In this document: piece after piece, positions 57,631-64,000 of the stretch
Numbering within the stretch: position 1 is the first letter of the stretch
Layout of the letters: the number at the start of each line of letters is the position of its first letter
Assembly (NCBI GenBank): GCA_021199855.1
Contig: JAJQHD010000022.1
Span: forward strand, 33,347-97,346
From: Oscillospiraceae bacterium
GTDB lineage: Bacteria > Bacillota > Clostridia > Oscillospirales > Ruminococcaceae
Length of the DNA: 64,000 nucleotides
Reading direction: 5' to 3'
Notes under the pieces: generated by a model
What the model was told of the DNA's origin: nothing
Seen by the model: the letters and a program-made list of their open reading frames with translations, nothing else
Databases searched by the model: none
Position numbers and translations under genes: made by a program

Positions 57631-58208
57631 TGGAAAACAACAGCTTCTTTGCTCTTACTTCACGAATGAAGTACATAAACCGCTGGGGACTGATGCGTAA
57701 TACCCGCAACGAAAACATCGCCGAGCACTCTTTAGATACAGCGATTATAGCTCATCTTCTGTGTGTCCTCCGCAACGACCGCTTCGGCGGAAACGTCGAC
57801 CCTGACCGTGCGGCAGTTCTCGCCATATTCCACGATACAACAGAGATAATCACTGGCGATTTACCAACGCCGGTAAAATACCTGAACCCAGAAATCAGGA
57901 TGGCATATAAGGATGTCGAAGCCGCCGCAGTTGAAAAGCTTTTAGGCTGTATACCAGATGATATCCGGAAAGAGTACGACGGCATATTCAAGTGTGATGA
58001 CACCGAGCTTCTTAAGCTCGTCAAAGCCGCCGACAAGATTTCCGCACTGATAAAGTGCATCGAGGAGCGAAAGTCCGGCAACCGTGACTTCGAGGAAGCA
58101 GAAAAGCAGACCTACGAATCAATCAGGACTATGGGAATTCCTGAGGCTGACATGTTCCTTGACGAATTTCTGCCTGCATACGAGCTTACTCTCGACGAGC
58201 AGGCTTAA
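57630..58208 (+). CDS. YfbR-like 5'-deoxynucleotidase (HD domain)
   Basis: 192 residues. HD-domain ligands are visible in [15 protein letters not shown] (His), [23 protein letters not shown]-type sequence (His-Asp, then Glu and TGDLPTPVK) and [18 protein letters not shown] (Asp). The overall arrangement and length match E. coli YfbR, which dephosphorylates deoxyribonucleoside 5'-monophosphates using a divalent metal. The start ATG overlaps the previous stop. It is followed by a CDF transporter gene 12-20 bases later. Confidence 0.88.
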   Translation: [192 protein letters not shown]

Positions 58209-58228
58209 CCAACCAAAGGGTGATTTTA

Positions 58229-59395
58229 TTGCTTAAAAAGCTTTTTATCAAGGACTACCAAAATACTTCCGACGCTTCAGTCCGCATAAGATACGGTTTG
58301 GTTGCCGGAGTTTTCGGAGTTGTGACGAATGTCGTTCTGTTTCTGTTCAAGCTTCTGGTCGGACTCATGTCGCACAGTATCACGGTTATCGCCGATGCTG
58401 TCAACAACCTGTCCGATGCCGGCTCGTCGATTCTTACGATGATAGGCTTCAAGCTTTCAAGTCGCCCTGCCGACAAAGACCATCCCTATGGTCACGCAAG
58501 GTACGAGGAGATAACCGCGTTGATAGTGGCACTCTTAGTTCTCTGCGTCGGAGTCCTCTTCGTAAAAAGCTCTATCGACAAGATAATCACACCTTCGGAA
58601 CTCGAAATAAGCGCTGTAACCTATGTCGTTCTGGTTGCCGCAGTCGCCGTGAAGCTCTGGCAGTACTTCACTTACATTGACTTCTCGAAAGCCATCGACT
58701 CGGACACCCTGAAAGCCGACGCTGTAGATTCCAGAAACGACGTCATTACGACCTGTTCTGTAATCCTCAGCATGGCAGTCATGCAGATTTTCAAAGTCAA
58801 TCTCGACGGCTGGTTCGGTCTCATAATCTCAGCTTTCGTGATAATTTCAGCAATCAGAACTCTCTTGGAAGTCATCAGCCCGATGCTCGGCGAGCACCCG
58901 GACGAAAAGCTGGTCGAATCCATCTATTCGCTCGTTCGTGGCAGGGAAAATGTCGTCGGCTATCACGACCTGATAATCCACAGCTATGGGGCAGGGAAGT
59001 GCTATGCTTCACTCCATATCGAAGTCGACGCTTCAAAGGACATCTTTCTCCTGCACGACATGATTGACACAATCGAGCGTGAAGCGCATGAAGAACTGGG
59101 AATACTCTTAACCATCCACATGGACCCGGTCGACATGCAGGACCCGCTTCGGGCGAAGCTTCACGACATCACAATCGAAGCTTTACGGGACGAATTTGGG
59201 AGCGATTTAGGAATCCACGATTTCAGAATCGTTGCCGGTCCCACGCATACAAATATACTTTTTGACATTGTAGAGCCGTTCGGAGAACACTATGACATAT
59301 CCCGCATCGAAGCCCTTTTGACGGAGAAGTTTTTAGAGGCACACGACCCCACACAATACTACTTCGTCATCAATGTAGATAAGAAGATGGACTGA
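58229..59395 (+). CDS. Cation diffusion facilitator (CDF) transporter
   Basis: 388 residues if started at TTG 58229, which follows AAAGGGTGA; a GTG at 58220 lies inside that Shine-Dalgarno. Six transmembrane segments are followed by a cytosolic CDF C-terminal domain (about 210-300). A further C-terminal stretch of about 80 residues is longer than in small CDFs. The metal-site residues are N-x3-D in TM2 (DAVNNLSDAGSS) and D-x3-D in TM5 (DAVDSRNDVITT). Zinc CDFs usually have His in TM5, while the all-carboxylate/Asn set is closer to manganese-type members. Mn(II) efflux by proton exchange is therefore the working guess. Its stop overlaps the DUF3810-like gene (TGATG). Confidence 0.88.
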   Translation: MLKKLFIKDYQNTSDASVRIRYGLVAGVFGVVTNVVLFLFKLLVGLMSHSITVIADAVNNLSDAGSSILTMIGFKLSSRPADKDHPYGHARYEEITALIVALLVLCVGVLFVKSSIDKIITPSELEISAVTYVVLVAAVAVKLWQYFTYIDFSKAIDSDTLKADAVDSRNDVITTCSVILSMAVMQIFKVNLDGWFGLIISAFVIISAIRTLLEVISPMLGEHPDEKLVESIYSLVRGRENVVGYHDLIIHSYGAGKCYASLHIEVDASKDIFLLHDMIDTIEREAHEELGILLTIHMDPVDMQDPLRAKLHDITIEALRDEFGSDLGIHDFRIVAGPTHTNILFDIVEPFGEHYDISRIEALLTEKFLEAHDPTQYYFVINVDKKMD

Positions 59396-60534
59396 TGAAA
59401 AAACGTAAACTCAAAAAATCCGACATTGTTCTTATAGCCGTTTTCGTCCTGGCAATTTTATTCAACATAATCGCCCGGCTGTCGACGACTATTTCTGACT
59501 TTTATGTCCAGAAGATATATCCTATAATCTCAACTCCGTTCATCTGGCTTTCGGGACTCTTCCCGTTCTCGGTGGGAGAGGTTATGATAGTTCTCGCTGT
59601 GCTTCTCATCCTCATCGGACTGCCGGTATTCATCATCTTCATGATAGTAAAGCGAAAGAACCATAAGCTCATTTCAAAAGTCAGCAGTTTTTCGCTAAGA
59701 TTCGTTGCCTGGATAGTTGCCTATGTCCTCATGACCGAGACGCTAAACTGCTTTATCATGTACCAGTGCACGCCATTTTCGGAACGCTATTTTGAGGAGA
59801 CAGAACATACCGAAGAGCTCCTTATCGAGACAATCGGTGCCGTTGCCGACGGTTTGGCAGAGCTCTATACGGAGTTCGACAGGGGAGACGACGGCTATAT
59901 AGTGCTTAATGACGACTACATAGACGAGTGCAAATCCGCCCTCACAGCTATTTCTGAGGACTATTCCCAGCTTTCCGGCTACTACCCGAACCCGAAGGGA
60001 ATCTTCTTCTCGTTCTTCATGTCCCAGGAGAGCATAATCGGGCTGTATATCCCGTTTGCATTTGAAGCTACATATAACCGTGATACTCAGGACATCTCGA
60101 AGCCCGCAACCATCTGCCATGAGCTCGCCCACCTGAAAGGCATCATCCAGGAGAACGAAGCCAGCTTTGTAGCAATGGTCGCCTGCTTCAATTCCGATTG
60201 CGATGCTGTCCGCTACAGTGGACTTCTCGATGCCTTCTACTATCTCTATTCAGACGCTTCGGAACTAATCGGCACTTCCTATGAAAACGCTTTGAGAGAA
60301 GCTATTGCCAATGTGCCTTCAGAAGTCTGGGACTGCGACTTATATTCCTTCAAGTCGACCTATTGGGAGGAAAACGAGGATAAAGAGATAATCCCGACCG
60401 AAACGGTACAAGCAGTTTCGGAAGCCCTGACCGACGCCAATCTCAGATTCAACGAAGTTGAAGAAGGAATCGAAATCTATTATGAAGTAACCAAGCTCCT
60501 GATGGATTACTACGCCGCAGGCGGCACCTTCTGA
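59395..60534 (+). CDS. DUF3810-like membrane protein with HExxH motif
   Basis: 379 residues. Three hydrophobic segments lie at about 12-30, 52-85 (FSVGEVMIVLAVLLILIGL) and 103-120. A large soluble domain follows with KPATICHELAHLKGIIQENEASF: HELAH plus a downstream Glu (E of NEAS), the gluzincin zinc pattern. These features fit DUF3810 membrane proteins of Clostridia and Bacteroidetes. A metallopeptidase role is plausible, but I know of no biochemical proof. The gene is coupled to the CDF transporter by a one-base overlap. Confidence 0.8.
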   Translation: MKKRKLKKSDIVLIAVFVLAILFNIIARLSTTISDFYVQKIYPIISTPFIWLSGLFPFSVGEVMIVLAVLLILIGLPVFIIFMIVKRKNHKLISKVSSFSLRFVAWIVAYVLMTETLNCFIMYQCTPFSERYFEETEHTEELLIETIGAVADGLAELYTEFDRGDDGYIVLNDDYIDECKSALTAISEDYSQLSGYYPNPKGIFFSFFMSQESIIGLYIPFAFEATYNRDTQDISKPATICHELAHLKGIIQENEASFVAMVACFNSDCDAVRYSGLLDAFYYLYSDASELIGTSYENALREAIANVPSEVWDCDLYSFKSTYWEENEDKEIIPTETVQAVSEALTDANLRFNEVEEGIEIYYEVTKLLMDYYAAGGTF

Positions 60535-60559
60535 TCAAGATATACGGAGGAACATTATA

Positions 60560-61714
60560 ATGAAGCTGAAAAGAATCCTTTCCGCAGTCATAGCGTTTGC
60601 CATATCGGCAACGGCTTTGACCTCCTGCGGAAGCACTTCGCATCCCGACTTGTACGCCTATGACGATGATGCGCCGTCTCTTTATGAAGCCTTTTCTCAG
60701 TGGTTCAAGGTAGGAACAGCCATGAACACTAGCGATTTGGTCGAAGGCTCTGAAGAGATGGAAATTCTCATCAAGCAGTACAACGTCTTCACCCTCGAAA
60801 ACGAGTCGAAGCCGGACGCTATGCACCCGTCGGAAGACGTCTACAACTTTGAAGCGTTGGACAAGCTGGTCGAATTCGCCAATGAGTACGACAAGACCGT
60901 CCGTGGACATGTTCTCGTCTGGCACTCCCAGTGCCCCGACTGGTTCTTCTACGACGATGACGGCAACACCGTTTCGGCGGACGTCCTTGTTGAGCGCATG
61001 AAGGAGCACATCACCACCATTGTCAGCCACTATAAAGGCGAAGTCGATGTCTGGGACGTTGTAAACGAAGTTCTCGGTGATTCCGGCGGACTCCGTGATT
61101 CGATGTGGTACCAGATTATCGGCGACTATGATGGCGACGGCGACAAGTACGACTTCATTGAAATCGCATTTCAGACAGCCCACGAAGCCGACCCCGACGC
61201 CCGTCTCATTATCAATAACTACAGCCTTGAATCTTCAGAAGATAAAACCATCACCATGTACATGATGGTCAAGAGTATGCTTGAAGAGGGAATTCCGATT
61301 GACGGTATCGGTCTTCAGATGCACATCGACATCAACTTCGACGTCGAAACCTGCAAGAACAACGTCGAAATCCTCATGAAGCTTAAGAACATCGACCCTG
61401 ATTTCGTCATCGAAATCACCGAGCTCGACCTCAGTTGCTTCTCGTGGAGCGACCAATCGACCGAGGTTGAACTCACCGACGAGTTCGTTGAGAAATTCGA
61501 TAGCTTATATTCTGATATTTTCGAGATGTTCATCGATTTCTCTGAAGCCGGCTACCTCGACTCAGTAGTCATGTGGGGCTATAACGACGGCTCAACCTGG
61601 CTCAACAGCTACCCCGTCTCCGGCAGAACCAACCACCCACTCCTGATAGATGAGGACTACAAGCTAAAATCCGCCTATTGGAGCCTTATAGACCTAGCGG
61701 CGGAGAAATCCTGA
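60560..61714 (+). CDS. GH10 endo-1,4-beta-xylanase, lipoprotein
   Basis: 384 residues with a lipoprotein signal (MKLKRILSAVIAFAISATAL and the lipobox LTSC, Cys23), so it is anchored on the outer face of the membrane. One GH10 barrel follows. Its marks are FTLENESKPDAMHP, VRGHVLVWHSQCPDWFF, the acid/base VDVWDVVNEVL, the LIINNYSLE strand, GIGLQMHI and the nucleophile VIEITELDL, ending with VVMWGYNDGSTWL. It lacks carbohydrate-binding or dockerin modules. The enzyme cuts xylan backbones near the cell. GGAGGAACATTATA precedes the ATG. Its neighbours downstream are two surface proteins; a link is possible but unproven. Confidence 0.93.
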   Translation: MKLKRILSAVIAFAISATALTSCGSTSHPDLYAYDDDAPSLYEAFSQWFKVGTAMNTSDLVEGSEEMEILIKQYNVFTLENESKPDAMHPSEDVYNFEALDKLVEFANEYDKTVRGHVLVWHSQCPDWFFYDDDGNTVSADVLVERMKEHITTIVSHYKGEVDVWDVVNEVLGDSGGLRDSMWYQIIGDYDGDGDKYDFIEIAFQTAHEADPDARLIINNYSLESSEDKTITMYMMVKSMLEEGIPIDGIGLQMHIDINFDVETCKNNVEILMKLKNIDPDFVIEITELDLSCFSWSDQSTEVELTDEFVEKFDSLYSDIFEMFIDFSEAGYLDSVVMWGYNDGSTWLNSYPVSGRTNHPLLIDEDYKLKSAYWSLIDLAAEKS

Positions 61715-61716
61715 CA

Positions 61717-61747
61717 TAAAAAACGACCCGGCATTATTTGTCGGGTC
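61717..61747 (-). terminator. Terminator of the small minus-strand gene (also between convergent genes)
   Basis: GACCCG (61725-61730) pairs with CGGGTC (61742-61747). On the minus strand a six-T run follows, and on the plus strand only an AT-rich tail. It therefore mainly ends the 63-residue gene, with a possible weak role for the xylanase gene. Confidence 0.78.
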
Positions 61748-61755
61748 AAATTATT

Positions 61756-61947
61756 TTATCCTGCTTGTTTTGTTGCCATCCGTCTGTTTCTCTGAGCTAC
61801 GGAGCACTGGAAAGCCTTTACCATCGCAGGCGAAAGCTCCGGGCAATCCTCATCAAATACAATCGGCTTCTCAGCCGCCGCCCTGATTTCCTGTCTCTGC
61901 TCATCAGTCAACGGAGTCAATTCTTCAAGAGTTACTGTTTTAATCAT
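61756..61947 (-). CDS. Small conserved-looking soluble protein of 63 residues
   Basis: Starts MIKTVTLEELTPLTDEQRQE, with a central acidic DEDCPELSPAMVKAF and a basic end (QRNRRMATKQAG). AAGGAG lies nine bases before the ATG and a terminator follows the stop, so it is probably expressed. The composition (helical, Leu/Glu-rich, DxDxPELSPxM element) resembles short proteins annotated as antitoxin-like in Clostridia, but no toxin gene is adjacent. I do not recognise a defined family. Confidence 0.7.
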   Translation of the reverse strand: MIKTVTLEELTPLTDEQRQEIRAAAEKPIVFDEDCPELSPAMVKAFQCSVAQRNRRMATKQAG

Positions 61948-62114
61948 TTCGTGGCACTCCTTCCGCTCTTAAACATTATACAATGTTTCATCACAGAAAT
62001 CAACACCCAATTGCTTCTGATAGATTTTTTGAAGTTCTGTTTCAAAATCTCATACTAACCGGGGCTTCAGAAAAAATTTCACAAAACTTTTCTTGAAAAA
62101 AGTCTGCTTTTTGG

Positions 62115-62143
62115 TTGACAAATTCGCGGATAAGTGCTATCAT
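62115..62143 (+). promoter_or_regulatory. SigA-type promoter of surface paralogue 1
   Basis: TTGACA (62115-62120), 17-base spacer, TATCAT (62138-62143). Confidence 0.85.
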
Positions 62144-62158
62144 AGATATGGTTTTACA

Positions 62159-62174
62159 CCAAAATATATTTTGG
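62159..62174 (+). promoter_or_regulatory. Perfect 16-base palindrome at the RBS, copy 1
   Basis: CCAAAATATATTTTGG, its own reverse complement, runs directly into AGGAATT so that its last GG is part of the GGAGG Shine-Dalgarno. The same palindrome and flank occur before paralogue 2 at 63167-63182. Confidence 0.85.
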
Positions 62175-62186
62175 AGGAATTCACAA

Positions 62187-62918
62187 ATGAAAAAAGTATT
62201 GTCAATAGCCATTGCTCTCTGCATGATGCTGACACTCACCGTTTGCGTTTTTGCTGACGATGAAGTTATCTTCAGTGAAGATACTATGTTCTGGTCTTCT
62301 GGTAACTGGAATGATTACACTCTCGAGAATGCTACAATCACTGAGTTCGTAGAACTTCTTCAGACTGAGGGTGCAGTTCTTGTTGTTACAAGAGACACCG
62401 AGTTTCACATTGAGCATTCCGGTAGCGAAACTTATGAGAAAATCCTGATTCTCAACTCCTGGTGGAGTGGAACCGATGTAAACTCTGGCTTGCAGTGGGT
62501 ATCTCTCGGTACAGCTGGTCATACCAGTACCACTGAACCCGACGTTGGCATTATCGATTGCATCTCTGATGACGGCGTTACCGTTATGTGGGATGGTGCA
62601 ACTGTTGCACAGGCTTTGATTGATGGTGGCTTCAATGTTGAAGGAAGCTCTCCTTGCATGATCATCAACTGCTCCGCAGATGGCGCTTACAAGATTTCTA
62701 ATGTATCCATCATCGTTACTGAGACTGTAGCTGAAGAGACTGCTGAAGAAGAGACCACTGAAGAGGCTGAGGCTTCTGAGACCGAAGAGACCACTGAGTC
62801 TTCTGAGTCTACCGAGACTGCTTCTGCTTCCACTTCTTCTCCTGACACTGGTGTTGCACTTGCCCTCGTTCCGATGGCAATCGCTGGTATCGCAGTAGTT
62901 TCTTCTAAGAGAAGATAA
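62187..62918 (+). CDS. Secreted, probably wall-sorted beta-rich protein, paralogue 1
   Basis: 243 residues: a signal peptide (about 1-24, ending VCVFA-DD), a Trp/Thr/Ser-rich beta-like domain (about 25-190), a Glu/Thr/Ser stalk (about 192-215) and a C-terminal sorting signal. The signal is SPDTG, then a hydrophobic run (VALALVPMAIAGIAVV), then SSKRR, an LPXTG-like architecture with Pro-x-Thr-Gly. The domain includes WSSGNWNDYTL and ILNSWWSGT, aromatic-rich loops as in carbohydrate-binding sandwiches, but no named CBM is recognised. T-ending codons dominate, unlike the C-ending preference of most neighbours. The ATG follows GGAGGAATTCACAA. No sortase gene lies in the window. Confidence 0.82.
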   Translation: MKKVLSIAIALCMMLTLTVCVFADDEVIFSEDTMFWSSGNWNDYTLENATITEFVELLQTEGAVLVVTRDTEFHIEHSGSETYEKILILNSWWSGTDVNSGLQWVSLGTAGHTSTTEPDVGIIDCISDDGVTVMWDGATVAQALIDGGFNVEGSSPCMIINCSADGAYKISNVSIIVTETVAEETAEEETTEEAEASETEETTESSESTETASASTSSPDTGVALALVPMAIAGIAVVSSKRR

Positions 62919-62938
62919 TCACTTTTCTGTCATAGATT

Positions 62939-62970
62939 AAGACCGTAGGCTCCGGCTTGCGGTCTTCTTC
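62939..62970 (+). terminator. Terminator of surface paralogue 1
   Basis: AAGACCG (62939-62945) pairs with CGGTCTT (62960-62966) with a further inner stem, followed by CTTCTTTT. The same sequence, almost base for base, ends paralogue 2. Confidence 0.85.
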
Positions 62971-63001
62971 TTTTGCGGAATCTTACGTTAGAACGACTAT
63001 C

Positions 63002-63080
63002 GGCTCCCTCTGACGGAGCTGGCGCGAAGCGCCTGAGGGGTGCGCCGATGCAGTCGGCGCCTTTTGGCGTCCCTTCTATT
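63002..63080. repeat. Dispersed compound palindromic repeat, copy 2
   Basis: GGCTCCCTCTGACGGAGCTG, then GGCGCGAAGCGCC (variable hairpin), then TGAGGGGTGCGCCGATG, then CGGCGCC and a GGCGTCCC end. The frame is the same as at 16366-16455, with different hairpin stems that still pair (GGCGC/GCGCC; GCGCCGA/TCGGCGC). It lies between the two surface paralogues. Confidence 0.82.
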
Positions 63081-63122
63081 CAATATTTCTGTATGATTTT
63101 GCGGTAAATTCAGAATTTCCGG

Positions 63123-63151
63123 TTGACAAACATGAAATATGGTGGTATGAT
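63123..63151 (+). promoter_or_regulatory. SigA-type promoter of surface paralogue 2
   Basis: TTGACA (63123-63128), 17-base spacer, TATGAT (63146-63151). Confidence 0.85.
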
Positions 63152-63166
63152 AAAAGAGGTTAAAAA

Positions 63167-63182
63167 CCAAAATATATTTTGG
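63167..63182 (+). promoter_or_regulatory. Perfect 16-base palindrome at the RBS, copy 2
   Basis: CCAAAATATATTTTGG followed by AGGAATTG, identical to the element before paralogue 1 and at nearly the same distance from the ATG (10 instead of 12 bases). Confidence 0.85.
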
Positions 63183-63192
63183 AGGAATTGAA

Positions 63193-63825
63193 ATGAAGAA
63201 ATTCTTATCAATCGCTGTCGCAATCGTAATGGTTCTCTCCTTGAGCGTCGTTGCTTTTGCTGACACAACAATCGCTTCTGAGTCACTTTCTGGCTCTGCA
63301 ACTCTTACCTGCACCAATGGTGTAGATTTCACCGATGAGAGCCTCTCTCTTGAAATCTACTTCACCATGTCCGATTCCAGCTATGTTGGTTGGGGACCTC
63401 TTGGTATCTGCGACTCTGGATGGAACAATGTTATCACTGTTGATACTGATGCTTCCTATTCTCTTAATGAGGATGGCGTTATCAGTATCCCGCTTACTGT
63501 AATTGCTGATGCTTTCACCGCTGCTGGCTATGATGTAGCTGATGGTATCGTTCTTAACTGGTGGGCAGACGGTTGGGGAGCAACCCTTACCGGTGCTGCT
63601 GTAGTTTCTTCTTCTGACGCTGCCGCTTCCGCTGACGAAGACGTTGAGGAGACTGGCGAGACCGAAGAGGATGCTTCTTCTGAGACCGTTGAGGCTGTTG
63701 AGGAGACCACTGAGGCTACTACCGAAGAGACCACTACTGCTGCTTCTCCTTCCACCGGTGTTGCACTTGCACTCGTTCCGATGGCAATTGCTGGTATCGC
63801 TGTAGTTTCTTCCAAGAGAAGATAA
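63193..63825 (+). CDS. Secreted, probably wall-sorted beta-rich protein, paralogue 2
   Basis: 210 residues: a signal peptide (MKKFLSIAVAIVMVLSLSVV to AFA-DTT), a beta-like domain (about 25-140) with Trp-rich parts (YVGWGPLGICDSGWNNV, LNWWADGW), a Glu/Thr/Ser stalk (about 145-180) and a C-terminal signal almost identical to paralogue 1 (SPSTG, the same hydrophobic run, SSKRR). The middle aligns loosely with the second half of paralogue 1: LNEDGVISIPLTVIADAFTAAGYDV against ISDDGVTVMWDGATVAQALIDGGFNV. This points to a shared fold after divergence. Codon use is again T-ending. Binding of carbohydrate is inference from the aromatic residues and the xylanase neighbour. Confidence 0.82.
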   Translation: MKKFLSIAVAIVMVLSLSVVAFADTTIASESLSGSATLTCTNGVDFTDESLSLEIYFTMSDSSYVGWGPLGICDSGWNNVITVDTDASYSLNEDGVISIPLTVIADAFTAAGYDVADGIVLNWWADGWGATLTGAAVVSSSDAAASADEDVEETGETEEDASSETVEAVEETTEATTEETTTAASPSTGVALALVPMAIAGIAVVSSKRR

Positions 63826-63845
63826 TCACTTTTCTGTCATAGATT

Positions 63846-63881
63846 AAGACCGTAGGCTCCAAGCTTGCGGTCTTTTTCTTT
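63846..63881 (+). terminator. Terminator of surface paralogue 2
   Basis: AAGACCG (63846-63852) pairs with CGGTCTT (63868-63874), followed by TTTCTTTT. Confidence 0.87.
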
Positions 63882-63885
63882 TGGA

Positions 63886-63932
63886 ACCCCTCAGTCTCGC
63901 TACGCTCGACAGCTCCCCTTTCAGGGGAGCCT
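63886..63932. repeat. Dispersed compound palindromic repeat, copy 3 (inverted, short form)
   Basis: Read on the minus strand: GGCTCCCCTGAAAGGGGAGC, then TGTCGAGCGTAGCGAGACTG, then AGGGG. It matches the first half of copy 1 in the opposite orientation and lacks the extra hairpins. Confidence 0.82.
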
Positions 63933-63944
63933 ATATCTACTTCT

Positions 63945-64000
63945 ATGCACTAGTCAACAAAAACTGGACACTAAAATGAGAAAAATGAACGGTGAATTAT
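63945..64000 (+). mobile_element. Possible left end of an insertion sequence, cut by the window edge
   Basis: CTAGTCAACAAAAACTGGAC followed by ACT resembles terminal inverted repeats of IS3-type elements. A start codon (ATG at 63976, reading MRKMNGEL to the edge) follows about 30 bases later, as transposase orfA would. No transposase sequence is actually visible, so this is only a suspicion. Confidence 0.25.

Noticed and set aside
60449..61183. 244-residue minus-strand frame opposite the xylanase gene
   Set aside because: Shadow frame: GH10 motifs are perfect on the plus strand, and the minus frame has no RBS or recognisable sequence.

Overview
The window looks like a chromosomal segment of a spore-forming, fibre-associated clostridium of the Oscillospiraceae/Ruminococcus type. 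This is inferred from gene content and order, not from a database match. The evidence is: sporulation genes (spoIIR, a CwlD-like amidase), AddAB rather than RecBCD, RecD2, TrmFO, ECF vitamin S components, SAM-I and THF riboswitches, a CD1247-type protein, a DUF4364-like protein, and a GH10 xylanase lipoprotein. Nearly all genes lie on the + strand. Many have clear SigA-type promoters with a 17-base spacer.

Layout. 1-5.7 kb: the end of a cardiolipin synthase gene (-), a zinc-ribbon/PASTA protein kinase homologue that has lost its catalytic aspartates, pfkA, and folT behind a THF riboswitch, a train of small palindromes and an RBS-sequestering hairpin. On the minus strand follow a membrane protein and a 44-residue Cys-rich membrane peptide. 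5.9-11 kb: a ClpC-type ATPase facing a minus-strand block (membrane protein, CwlD-like amidase, radA). 11-16.4 kb: two small proteins, recD2, comF, an mreB homologue and spoIIR. 16.4-23.4 kb: a dispersed palindromic repeat, then addB-addA. 23.4-24.8 kb: infC-rpmI-rplT with an attenuator leader; infC appears to use an AUA start.

24.8-43.4 kb is a dense housekeeping run: rRNA methyltransferase, dprA, topA, trmFO, plsX, rnc, a radical SAM protein, smc, ftsY, an rdgB-yhbY fusion, a nadD-yqeK fusion, a divergent LCP-like protein, rsfS and leuS. 43.4-51.1 kb: rpsU, yqeG, an endonuclease IV-like protein, an M24 peptidase, efp, a His-rich CD1247-type protein, a RibU-like S component, a GH13 enzyme and a threonine ammonia-lyase. 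51.1-60.5 kb: SAM riboswitch-metK, a ComEA-like protein, tRNA-Thr(GGU) (-), an AI-2E family transporter (-), pcrA, a DUF4364-like protein, a YfbR-like nucleotidase, a CDF transporter and a DUF3810-like membrane protein.

60.5-64 kb is the most accessory-looking end. It holds a GH10 xylanase lipoprotein, a small minus-strand gene, and two tandem paralogues for secreted, apparently wall-sorted proteins. The paralogues share a promoter pattern, a perfect 16-base palindrome at the ribosome-binding site, an almost identical C-terminal sorting signal and the same terminator. Copies of the dispersed palindromic repeat flank the second paralogue, and the window ends in what may be an insertion-sequence end. 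The best candidates for under-described biology are this paralogue pair with its shared palindromic leader, the palindrome train inside the folT leader, and the catalytically dead PASTA kinase.
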